From positions 1 through 64,000 of the forward strand of contig JADLCB010000029.1 in NCBI GenBank assembly GCA_020847375.1: a DNA stretch of 64,000 nucleotides, written 5' to 3'. Positions within the stretch are counted from its first letter, which is position 1. The number at the start of each line of letters is the position of its first letter. This DNA comes from Phycisphaerales bacterium (GTDB lineage: Bacteria > Planctomycetota > Phycisphaerae > Tepidisphaerales > Tepidisphaeraceae). The position numbers and the translations under genes are program-made. Positions 26,640-34,394 of the stretch are shown here, one piece after another. A model generated the notes under the pieces. The model was not told the DNA's origin. It saw nothing but the letters and a program-made list of their open reading frames with translations, and ran no database searches.

Positions 26640-27254
26640 TCAGTTCGCGTAATGGGCAAAAAATCGGATCGCCACTTCCGTCGTAAAAGCATCCACCGCG
26701 CCGCGGTACGCACGATAATCATCCAGGTTGGGCGTGCCGGCATCGGGGGCATCCTTGGGATAGACCGCAATGATGTCGGTCTCCTCGTACGCCAGCTTAC
26801 CCACGCCATTTTCGATCTGAATAACTTTCACCGATCCGGTGATCCGGCCGCGATACAGGTTCAACACCGCCTCACTCGTTCGTGTGCGGACTTCGCTGAT
26901 CTCCAGATAAATCAGCCGCGTGATTCCCTCGAATTTCGGCGCTACACGCTCGATCGGCATGACCTGAATCTGCGGATAATTCTGCTGATATTGCCAGATC
27001 GCCTCAGGTTTAAGTGGAAAGGTGATATTTTTGAGTTCAGCCGATTCCGTCGCCGCCTGCTGCAACTTCGATTGAACCCCGCGCGCCACATCCAGTTGCA
27101 GGCTGGTGAAATCCGTGCTCGCCTGCGGTGCCGCCCAGACCATTACCGCCACCGGCTGGCCTGCCAGCCCGCTGTACTTGGCTGGAACCTTCTCGAACTG
27201 GGCGCATCCCCCAGCCAGCAGGCAGAGCATCACAATCGCCAAAATTCTGGACAT
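26640..27254 (-). CDS. Putative lipoprotein, companion of the next gene
   Basis: 204 residues from MSRILAIVMLCLLAGGC; the start gives a classical signal peptide with lipobox LAGGC. The mature part is predicted alpha/beta with a long C-terminal sheet (ITRLIYLEISEVRT, GRITGSVKVIQ). It resembles the downstream lipoprotein in layout (N-terminal strand, long helix, then strands reporting an assembled quantity) and may be a distant paralogue. It is a member of a leftward run of small genes that begins with ParA. Confidence 0.7.
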   Translation of the reverse strand: MSRILAIVMLCLLAGGCAQFEKVPAKYSGLAGQPVAVMVWAAPQASTDFTSLQLDVARGVQSKLQQAATESAELKNITFPLKPEAIWQYQQNYPQIQVMPIERVAPKFEGITRLIYLEISEVRTRTSEAVLNLYRGRITGSVKVIQIENGVGKLAYEETDIIAVYPKDAPDAGTPNLDDYRAYRGAVDAFTTEVAIRFFAHYAN

Positions 27255-27355
27255 TTTTTGTCTCTCGTGAATAACCTTGAGGCTCGAGCACTGTTCATGC
27301 GCTGACACCCGCTGCGCAGTCAGGCAACCAACGCCGCGCAACCCGTGCCACTCGT

Positions 27356-27625
27356 TTAATTCAAAACGTTGACGACGCTGAACTCATCCAGATTCAATGT
27401 TGTCAGCTCACCATCCGTTTTGCGCAGCAGCAACCGATCAAGCCATAGCCGGTCGCGCTTGGAATGCGCATACCACGATCCCGTTGGCCGTTGATCGAAT
27501 CGAACCACCGTCCCCTCCACCTCGATCGGCAGGGAATAATGGCGTGCGGCAATCTGTTGAATCACCCGCACCCGCGTACCCGGAATTAACTTTTGCGCCA
27601 AATCGCTTGTGATCGTTGCTGTCAT
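27356..27625 (-). CDS. Hypothetical protein, small beta-rich
   Basis: 89 residues. The sequence alternates hydrophobic and polar residues (TRVRVIQQIAARHYSLPIEVEGTVVRF, then RLWLDRLLLRK), suggesting a small SH3- or OB-like barrel. No family is recognised. It starts 10 bases after the stop of MarC, consistent with co-transcription. Confidence 0.65.
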   Translation of the reverse strand: MTATITSDLAQKLIPGTRVRVIQQIAARHYSLPIEVEGTVVRFDQRPTGSWYAHSKRDRLWLDRLLLRKTDGELTTLNLDEFSVVNVLN

Positions 27626-27635
27626 CGGGCTCCTA

Positions 27636-28229
27636 TTATATCGAAATTATTATGTTTGTGATCCCCACGCGGATAAAGTTCACCGCAATGGCCGCCAGAA
27701 AAACCATCACCAGCTTGCTCATGGCTGCCAGGGCATGCTCTCCGATCATCCGGCTGATCCACCCGGTGCTGAGCAGCACCACCAGCAAAAGCACCATATT
27801 CAGCCCCAGCGCCAGCGTCGTCATCAAAAAAGGATGCGTCTCGGCGGGTTGACCTGTCAGCACCAACGTCGTCGTCAACAACGCCGGCCCGGCAATCAAC
27901 GGCATGGCCAGTGGCACCAGCCCCACCATCCGCGTCTGACTCACGGCCGGTTTACCATAGATGATCAAATCATAAACCGCTAGAACCAGCAGGATAATAC
28001 CCCCGCCAATACGAAAATCATCCGCTGTGATATTCAAAAATTGAAAAATCCATCGTCCCAGAAACAAAAACGCCGTCGCGATCAGTGTTGCGGTGGCAAC
28101 GGCCTGAATGCTGATCTTGCGCCGCTGAATTTTGTCCATCCCCGCCGTCAACGCCAGAAAGACCGGCACGATACCGATCGGGTCAATCGCCACCAGCAGC
28201 GGGATAAAATGCGAAAAGAAATTACTCAT
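27636..28229 (-). CDS. MarC family inner membrane protein
   Basis: 197 residues, six predicted membrane helices. Typical MarC/UPF0056 features are PLLVAIDPIGIVPVFLALT near the N-terminus and VGLVPLAMPLIAGPALLTTTLVL in the centre. The family's transport role is unsettled; early links to multiple antibiotic resistance were not upheld. The ATG overlaps the upstream HIT stop codon as ATGA, implying translational coupling. Confidence 0.93.
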   Translation of the reverse strand: MSNFFSHFIPLLVAIDPIGIVPVFLALTAGMDKIQRRKISIQAVATATLIATAFLFLGRWIFQFLNITADDFRIGGGIILLVLAVYDLIIYGKPAVSQTRMVGLVPLAMPLIAGPALLTTTLVLTGQPAETHPFLMTTLALGLNMVLLLVVLLSTGWISRMIGEHALAAMSKLVMVFLAAIAVNFIRVGITNIIISI

Positions 28230-28738
28230 TGTCCGGTTTTGATGATGGTTATCAATTCGTCGTACAACTGTTCCAGCGCCTGGGGAACCACCTGCACCTT
28301 GCCGACAATACCCATGAAATTGATGTCTCCGCCCCAACGCGGAACGATGTGCTGATGTAAATGTCCCGGGACGCCCGCCCCTGCAACCCGGCCAAGGTTG
28401 ATCCCGATATTGAATCCCTGGGCTGACACCGCCCGGCGCAACAAGCGCACGACCAGCGCCGTCTGTTGCATCACATCGGCAATTTCAACCTCATTCAGCT
28501 CATCCAGATCCGCCTTATGCCCGCATGGCGCCACCAGCACATGGCCATTGGTGTACGGATAACGGTTAAGCATCACCACCGAATATTTGCTCTGCCACAG
28601 CACCAGACACTGACGCCGGCTAGCTTCGTCGGCGGCCTGCGCGGCTTTGCACAAGAAGCACTCGTCGGGATCCGGTCGATCCAGGGAACGGATGTAATCA
28701 ATGCGCCATGGCGCCTGCAGCGAAGAATTTTCCGTCAT
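28226..28738 (-). CDS. HIT domain nucleotide hydrolase/transferase
   Basis: 170 residues. The histidine triad is intact (GHLHQHIVPRW), with the nucleotide-binding LNRYPYTNGHVLVAP before it. A CFLC pair near the N-terminus resembles the zinc-binding position of HIT/Ap4A phosphorylase-like proteins. It probably cleaves dinucleoside polyphosphates or related AMP conjugates. Start and stop overlap the neighbouring VanZ and MarC genes by ATGA junctions, placing three functionally unrelated genes in one tightly coupled operon. Confidence 0.93.
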   Translation of the reverse strand: MTENSSLQAPWRIDYIRSLDRPDPDECFLCKAAQAADEASRRQCLVLWQSKYSVVMLNRYPYTNGHVLVAPCGHKADLDELNEVEIADVMQQTALVVRLLRRAVSAQGFNIGINLGRVAGAGVPGHLHQHIVPRWGGDINFMGIVGKVQVVPQALEQLYDELITIIKTGQ

Positions 28739-29229
28739 AATTCACCTCTTGGCGGGATTGCCCCCCATGCCTGATCTGCCATCGGATCAACCACTCCCTT
28801 TGTTTCATCCACGCATGACTCCCGGCTGACTGCTGCAGGGCATGATCGTTGTCGCCAGCCAACAAACCAGCGCACCATCATCAACAGCGCCAGCGCACTG
28901 GCAGCACCACCGACATCCGCCAGCCAGTCACGAACATCCGCATGACGATTCACCAGTGGTTGCAGCAGTTCATCAATCGCACCGTAAACCGCCAGAACCG
29001 CCAGCACCATTGCCCCAGCCCAGCGTCTGGCGGGATTGGTCAACCAAGTCGAAAGATAAATCATCCCCGCCAGAAAAAAATAAGCGGTAAAATGCAGAAA
29101 CTTGTCCGAAACGTGCATCGGCGGAAGATTGCGCGCCGGCAGATGGGTTGCGATGAACAAGCTGACCCACAGACCAAGCGTTGCCGCCCACATCACGTTG
29201 CGCAAGAGGATGTAACTTTTACGGATCAT
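28735..29229 (-). CDS. VanZ-like membrane protein
   Basis: 164 residues from MIRKSYILLRN; an upstream start would add 21 polar residues. It has about four membrane helices, with the VanZ-family signatures SDKFLHFTAYFFLAGM and GAIDELLQPLVNRHADVRDWLADVGG, whose conserved charged residues lie at membrane edges. VanZ proteins are linked to teicoplanin resistance in enterococci, but most chromosomal members have no known role. The stop overlaps the HIT start. Confidence 0.88.
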   Translation of the reverse strand: MIRKSYILLRNVMWAATLGLWVSLFIATHLPARNLPPMHVSDKFLHFTAYFFLAGMIYLSTWLTNPARRWAGAMVLAVLAVYGAIDELLQPLVNRHADVRDWLADVGGAASALALLMMVRWFVGWRQRSCPAAVSRESCVDETKGVVDPMADQAWGAIPPRGEL

Positions 29230-29300
29230 CAAAAAAGTCTGTTTCCAACTCTCCAGCCAATCAGCACACTCGCCGCGCCACCTGCCCATCACGGCATTTT

Positions 29301-30245
29301 TTAATCACTTTTCAGTGGCGCAATGGATTCAGATTCGGGTTCGGATTTGGATTCATCGGATTGATCGCACTGCGCAACGTCCACCGAGATCGACCCTGCC
29401 ATCTCAGGCGCAGGTGCTGCGTTTGCTTCCGTACCGATCCGGGTACCCGAATCTTCCTCCGGCCCATCAATAATTTCTTTCGCCAGCGCCCGGTAGTCGG
29501 CTGCACCGTTACTGGATGGTTCATACTGCAGAATGGTCTGACCGAAACTGGGGCTTTCGGCCAGCTTGATGTTGCGTCGGATGCGCGTGGCAAAGATTCG
29601 TGCTGCCGACCACGGCAGACGCTTGTCGCGGGCTGCATCAAAAAAAGATTCCAACTCATGAACAACTTCGGCGCTCAACCGCGTCTGGGCATCGAACATG
29701 GTCAGCACAACACCGCTGACCTTCAGCGCGGGATTCATGCGCTCGCTGACCAAGGCAATTGTTTCCAGCAGTTTGGCCACCCCTTGCAGTGACAAAAAAT
29801 GCGGCTGCATCGGAATGATCACCTCATCAGCCACACTCAAGGCATTGAGTGTCAGCACTCCCAGCGATGGCGGGCAGTCCAGGATCAGATAATCAAAATC
29901 ACAATCCACCTGCGCCAGTTTGCGCTTGAGCACCCCTTCGCGGCCAATCACGCTTACCAGTTCCACTTCCGCCGCTGCCAGATCAATACTGCTGGGCACG
30001 ATGGTTATTCGCTCACCGATCGCGTGCATCGCCTGTTTCAGCGGCTGATCTCCGCACAGCACATCATATAAATTGGCCTGTTCACCAGAAGGCTCCAAAC
30101 CATAATTGATCGTCAGATGCGCCTGCGGATCCATATCGATCAGACAGACGCGCTGACCCGCCTCAGCCAGCGCAGCCCCCAGATTGACCGCCGTCGTGGT
30201 CTTCCCGACCCCTCCCTTCTGATTCATCATCGCCATGATGCGCAT
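29301..30245 (-). CDS. ParA/Soj-type partition ATPase
   Basis: 314 residues. The deviant Walker A KGGVGKTT (residues 9-16) and the later DMDPQAHLTINYG and LDCPPSLGVLTLNAL motifs define a ParA. It should bind the nucleoid with ATP and position chromosome origins or other cargo through a ParB partner. No ParB or parS sites are seen in the window. The last 50 residues are an acidic Glu/Ser/Pro-rich tail not usual for ParA. It heads the leftward run of genes down to the lipoproteins. Confidence 0.92.
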   Translation of the reverse strand: MRIMAMMNQKGGVGKTTTAVNLGAALAEAGQRVCLIDMDPQAHLTINYGLEPSGEQANLYDVLCGDQPLKQAMHAIGERITIVPSSIDLAAAEVELVSVIGREGVLKRKLAQVDCDFDYLILDCPPSLGVLTLNALSVADEVIIPMQPHFLSLQGVAKLLETIALVSERMNPALKVSGVVLTMFDAQTRLSAEVVHELESFFDAARDKRLPWSAARIFATRIRRNIKLAESPSFGQTILQYEPSSNGAADYRALAKEIIDGPEEDSGTRIGTEANAAPAPEMAGSISVDVAQCDQSDESKSEPESESIAPLKSD

Positions 30246-30370
30246 GGGTCAGATTGTGGCAGCAGCGGGTTGATTTGTCACCCATCCGCGCTGGTAATAT
30301 ATCTTCCGATCCCCCATCCACCGGCCCCTGCCTCTTAATCATCCGCATACTGCACCAATTCGATCAAATC

Positions 30371-30403
30371 AAAAAAGAAACGCCTCACCGCGGCGGGAGG
30401 CGT
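30371..30403 (-). terminator. Intrinsic terminator of the lysine-rich small gene
   Basis: Read leftward: stem ACGCCTC/GAGGCGT with a 10-base GC-rich loop, followed by TTTCTTTTTT. It lies about 150 bases past the stop codon of the 24-codon gene and upstream of parA, so it isolates that gene as its own transcription unit. Confidence 0.85.
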
Positions 30404-30555
30404 CTCTCGTGTTTCGCAACCTTGTTGTCTTTGGAGCCAGTCTTGAAACAACAAAAAGTGTCTTAGTTGTCCGTGACGCGTCGTAGAAACCACACAGGCA
30501 GCCAGACGTTCAACCATCCATGGGAGCCACGGTCGTCTGGCGAGCAGCCAAGAAG

Positions 30556-30630
30556 TTACTTCTTCTTCTTGGTTGTCTTCTTGGTCGCCTTCTTAGCAGT
30601 GGTCTTCTTAGCGGCCTTCTTCTTTGCCAT
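30556..30630 (-). CDS. Lysine-rich micro-protein (histone H1 tail-like), 24 residues
   Basis: A 24-codon frame encodes a peptide of Ala, Lys and Thr only after the Met: it begins MAKKKAAKKTTAKK and ends TTKKKK, with 14 lysines. The start is fixed by a perfect ribosome-binding site, AAGGAGGTGA, and by an in-frame TGA inside that site. Thus it is not the end of a longer protein. Promoter and terminator are both visible (separate entries). The composition matches the DNA-binding tails of bacterial H1-like proteins (chlamydial Hc, AlgP, long HU tails), so nucleic-acid binding or charge neutralisation is the natural guess. Function is unproven. Confidence 0.8.
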   Translation of the reverse strand: MAKKKAAKKTTAKKATKKTTKKKK

Positions 30631-30661
30631 GTTGTTGCGTCACCTCCTTTCTTAATTTGCA

Positions 30662-30690
30662 AATTTAGAAAGTTTGTTCTGTCAAGTCAA
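30662..30690 (-). promoter_or_regulatory. Sigma-70 promoter of the lysine-rich small gene
   Basis: Read leftward: TTGACT, 17 bases, TAAATT, ending about 30 bases before the start codon of the 24-codon gene. A second -10-like TATAAT lies further upstream at about 30705 without a good -35. Confidence 0.6.
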
Positions 30691-30980
30691 TCATTAAATA
30701 AAAAAATTATACCAGATTTTGCACCGTCTGGATGTTAGCCACTACCCCTAGCGGCTCACTATTTTAATTTCGGCCAGTCTTCACTTCTTGCTCAACTAAA
30801 CTTTATCAACTTTTTCACAACCTGATTTTCAACTCATCGTCAAAATTCTGCACCCTGATCCACTCAATTCATCCTCGCCGCAGCTTAAATCAAAAACAAT
30901 CACGTGGTCATATGTAACATGAATGACCAACCCGTTAGACTCTACTTTTTGTAATTTGAGAAATCGAAAGGAACCATCGC
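30691..30980. other. AT-rich divergent intergenic region
   Basis: This gap lies between the leftward lysine-rich gene and the rightward gpmI. It is rich in A/T runs and must hold the gpmI promoter, but no convincing -35/-10 pair is seen for it. GAAAGGA at about 30967 is the gpmI ribosome-binding site. I see no additional gene. Confidence 0.6.
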
Positions 30981-32561
30981 ATGCCCATGAGTAAACGGCC
31001 ACTTGTTTTGATCATCCGTGATGGCTGGGGGAAAAACCCATATCCCCGCTGGAACCAAGCCAACGCCGTTTATCTGGCCAAACATCCCGTGGCCGATCGC
31101 CTCATGGCTGAATATCCCAACACCCTGATCAAGACCAGCGGCTTTGATGTCGGCTTGCCCGAAGGCACGATGGGCAACAGCGAAGTGGGTCACCAGAATA
31201 TCGGCGCTGGTCGCATTGTCGATCAGGAATCGGTTCGCATCACCAAGGCGATTCGTGATGGATCATTTTTCGACAACACCGCGCTGAATAACGCCGTTCA
31301 TCACGCCTTGCAAAACGGTACATCGCTGCACCTGCTGGGCATTGTTTCTGATGCCGGCGTGCATGGGTTGCTGGAGCATCTGTTCGGTTGCCTTGAGCTG
31401 TGTCGCCGCCGCGGGTTGTCGCGCGTTTATCTGCACGCCTTCACGGATGGTCGTGACTCGCCCCCGTCGTACGGCCTGAATTACGTCAAACAGGTTCAAG
31501 CCAAAATGGCCGAGATCGGCGTGGGACAAATCGCCAGTGTCAGCGGTCGCTATTATGCAATGGATCGCGACAACCGTTGGCCGCGTGTGGAAAAGGCCTA
31601 TCGCGCCATGGTTCAGGGTGACGGTCCGAGCTTCACCTCTGCCGAGCAGGCCATCGCGTATTATTACGACCACCCCACCGAAACCAACATGCGCGGCGAT
31701 GAATTCATCACCCCCTCGATCATCACCAACCCTGATACCGATCAGCCCCGCAGCCTGATCCGCAACGGCGACAGTGTTATTTTTTATAACTACCGCGGCG
31801 ACCGTCCGCGCGAAATCACCCGCGCCCTGTGTCAGGATGATTTCACCGGGTTTGATCGCGGCTCTAAACCCGATCTGCACTATGTCACGATGACGGCTTA
31901 CCAGGAAGGTCTGCCCGTGACCGCCGTCGCCTATCCCAAACCGCCGAAGATGGCCAACATCCTTGGTCAGTATGCCGCTGAAAAGGGTTTGCGGCAGTTC
32001 CGCTGCGCTGAAACCGAAAAATTTCCGCACGTCACCTTCTTTTTCAATGACTATCGTGAGCAGCCCTTCGACGGCGAGGATCGCCAGATCATCCCCAGCC
32101 CCAAGGTCAGCACCTACGATCAGCAACCGGAAATGAGCGCCTACGGAATCTGCGATGAAGTCGTCAAACGCATTGACGGTGGCCACTATGATCTGATCGT
32201 TGTCAACTTTGCCAATGGCGACATGGTTGGACATACCGGTGTATTGGCCGCAGCCGTCAAGGCGGTTGAGCATGTCGATATCTGCGTTGGCCGGATCATG
32301 CAGGCGCTGGATAAAGCCGGCGGTGCTGCCATCATCACCGCTGACCACGGCAACTGTGAACAGATGATCGATCCGGAAACCGGCGGGCCGCACACCGCGC
32401 ATACCACCTATGATGTTGAGCTGATCGTGGCCGATGCGCGCATGAAAGGGAAGAAGCTTCGCGCTGATGGGCGCCTGGCGGATGTCGCCCCAACGCTGCT
32501 GCATATTGCGGGGCTGGATCGGCCGAAGGAAATGACCGGCACGTCGCTGATCATCGATTGA
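30981..32561 (+). CDS. gpmI: 2,3-bisphosphoglycerate-independent phosphoglycerate mutase
   Basis: 526 residues. Interconverts 3- and 2-phosphoglycerate in glycolysis using two Mn ions and a phosphoserine. The metal-binding start LIIRDGWG, the catalytic serine in MGNSEVGHQNIGAGR, HAFTDGRDS and the late ITADHGNCEQM cluster are all intact. Length is usual for the family (about 510-525). A clear GAAAGGA precedes the start. It is followed after about 175 bases by the heptose-type bifunctional enzyme. Confidence 0.97.
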   Translation: MPMSKRPLVLIIRDGWGKNPYPRWNQANAVYLAKHPVADRLMAEYPNTLIKTSGFDVGLPEGTMGNSEVGHQNIGAGRIVDQESVRITKAIRDGSFFDNTALNNAVHHALQNGTSLHLLGIVSDAGVHGLLEHLFGCLELCRRRGLSRVYLHAFTDGRDSPPSYGLNYVKQVQAKMAEIGVGQIASVSGRYYAMDRDNRWPRVEKAYRAMVQGDGPSFTSAEQAIAYYYDHPTETNMRGDEFITPSIITNPDTDQPRSLIRNGDSVIFYNYRGDRPREITRALCQDDFTGFDRGSKPDLHYVTMTAYQEGLPVTAVAYPKPPKMANILGQYAAEKGLRQFRCAETEKFPHVTFFFNDYREQPFDGEDRQIIPSPKVSTYDQQPEMSAYGICDEVVKRIDGGHYDLIVVNFANGDMVGHTGVLAAAVKAVEHVDICVGRIMQALDKAGGAAIITADHGNCEQMIDPETGGPHTAHTTYDVELIVADARMKGKKLRADGRLADVAPTLLHIAGLDRPKEMTGTSLIID

Positions 32562-32736
32562 CCCGCTCCTTCAGGCGAATCATACGATACGGCGGTGGCC
32601 AGCAACCAGACCACTTGCGCCGATGACACAACGTACGCGCATAGTCCAATAAAAACTCACGCACCGCTCCAGTCATCACCGATAAACTCCGATAGGCCTG
32701 CCCGACGATGGGTCGTGCGCGGCTATTGGAGTGTCA

Positions 32737-34317
32737 ATGTCGCCGAATCGAAAACTCTGCACGCTTGAACAGTTGCTGGCGGTGCGCGCCCAGGCGCGAC
32801 GGCACGGGCGCGTTGTTGTTCATGCCCACGGCTGCTTTGATATTGTTCATCCCGGCCATATCAGCTACCTGCAGTTCGCGCGCAGCCAGGGAGACGAGCT
32901 GATCGTATCGGTCAGCGCTGATCCTGCGGTCAATAAAGGTCTGAATCGCCCGTTGATTCCTGACGATTTGCGCGCTGCCAGTCTGGCCGCGCTGGAATGC
33001 GTCGATCATGTCTACATCAATAATGATCCCACCGCTGTCGAATTGCTCAACCAGCTCCAGCCCGACATTTACATCAAAGGGCGCGAATACGAACACAACC
33101 ACGATCCCCGTTTTCTGGCTGAGCGCCAGGCGGTGATCACGCACGGAGGCCGCGTGGTTTTTTCCAGCGGCGATGTGATCTATTCATCCTCCGCCCTGAT
33201 CGGCGCCCTGGAAGATACCCAACCCTTCACCCAGGAAAAAATCCGTCGCTTTTGTCAAAACTACCGGGTGAAAACCGGCGATCTTCTGAAAACGATCGAC
33301 TGTTTCCGCGGGAGAAAAGCGATGGTCATCGGCGATTACCTGCTGGATCGTTATCACCACTGCGACGCGACCGGCATTGCCAGCGAAAGCCCGATGATGA
33401 GTCTGCGCGCCTTGAGTAGCACCGATTATGACGGCGGCGCGGCTGTTGTCGCTTCGCATCTGGCTGGCCTGGGCGCTCGCCCCGTCCTCGTCACGGCCCT
33501 GGCTGATGATGCACTGTCACGCGATGCAACGGCTCGCCTTGAAGCGCGGGGCGTACGGGTTGACGCTCTGGCGACGCGCCGAACCCTGGCAATCAAACAC
33601 CGCTATCTGGTCGATCAGCAAAAATTGTTCAAGGTTGATGAAGGTGGCGCCATGCCGCTGGATTCGACGGCGCAGAAACACCTCAGCCAGCGCATTTTGG
33701 AACTCGCGGACCAATGCGATCTGGTCATCTTCTGCGATTTTGGTTATGGATTGATCACCGCCGGTCTGCTGGAAAACATCATGCCCGCGCTGCGCGCCAG
33801 CGTGCCGATCATCGCTGCCGATGTCAGCGGTATGCAAAGCAGCCTGTTGCGCTTCAGTAACGTCAATCTGATGTGCCCCACCGAGCGCGAAGTGCGCCAG
33901 GCGTTCAACGACTTTTCCTCCGGTTTGACGGCGGTCGTCTGCAAACTTTTGCACGTCACCCAGGCCCAGCAGGCGCTGATCACCCTGGGTAAACAGGGGT
34001 TGATCGCTTTCGATAACCTGCGACCGACCGATATCGACGGTCCGTGGGAACGAAAACTTGACGGCGCTTATCTGCCTTCGCTGGCTGGGATGGTTGTTGA
34101 TCCGCTGGGTTGCGGTGACGCCCTGCTGGCGACTGCCAGTCTGACCCTCGCCGCTGGTGGTTCGCTGCATACGGCTGCTTATCTCGGCTCGTTGGCTGCC
34201 AGCCTTCAAGCCGGCACGCTGGGCAACAAAGCCATCACGTCCGATCAACTTTTGACACGATTGTTATCCTATTCACAACAGGCTGACGATGAACTGCCGC
34301 GACGACTGGCTTCATAA
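32737..34317 (+). CDS. HldE-like bifunctional cytidylyltransferase-PfkB kinase, domains in swapped order
   Basis: 526 residues. The start is set at the ATG with GGAG five bases upstream; a GTG two codons earlier is possible. Residues about 30-160 are a nucleotidyltransferase with GCFDIVHPGHISYLQFAR (the HxGH motif) and YIKGREYE. Residues about 190-520 are a PfkB sugar kinase (MVIGDYLLDRYHHC, DYDGGAAVVASHLAGLGA) with the catalytic Asp in DPLGCGDALL. In E. coli HldE the kinase comes first and the cytidylyltransferase second, so this is a circular swap of the same two activities. It probably phosphorylates and activates a heptose- or related sugar phosphate for surface glycan synthesis. The downstream glycosyltransferases fit. 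Confidence 0.85.
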   Translation: MSPNRKLCTLEQLLAVRAQARRHGRVVVHAHGCFDIVHPGHISYLQFARSQGDELIVSVSADPAVNKGLNRPLIPDDLRAASLAALECVDHVYINNDPTAVELLNQLQPDIYIKGREYEHNHDPRFLAERQAVITHGGRVVFSSGDVIYSSSALIGALEDTQPFTQEKIRRFCQNYRVKTGDLLKTIDCFRGRKAMVIGDYLLDRYHHCDATGIASESPMMSLRALSSTDYDGGAAVVASHLAGLGARPVLVTALADDALSRDATARLEARGVRVDALATRRTLAIKHRYLVDQQKLFKVDEGGAMPLDSTAQKHLSQRILELADQCDLVIFCDFGYGLITAGLLENIMPALRASVPIIAADVSGMQSSLLRFSNVNLMCPTEREVRQAFNDFSSGLTAVVCKLLHVTQAQQALITLGKQGLIAFDNLRPTDIDGPWERKLDGAYLPSLAGMVVDPLGCGDALLATASLTLAAGGSLHTAAYLGSLAASLQAGTLGNKAITSDQLLTRLLSYSQQADDELPRRLAS

Positions 34318-34394
34318 TTTTAGCGATGAACCGCCGATCTCAAAACGCATGGCCGCACCTGACTGTTTTACTTTTTGACTGATAAAACCCTATT

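Noticed and set aside
31263-32504. 413-codon open frame antisense to gpmI
   Set aside because: No recognisable protein features; gpmI on the other strand has all catalytic motifs.
32551-32676. 41-codon frame on the minus strand between gpmI and the HldE-like gene
   Set aside because: The translation looks protein-like (YARTLCHRRKWSGCWPPPYRM), but no ribosome-binding site or promoter is evident and it overlaps the gpmI stop region; not enough to call a gene.
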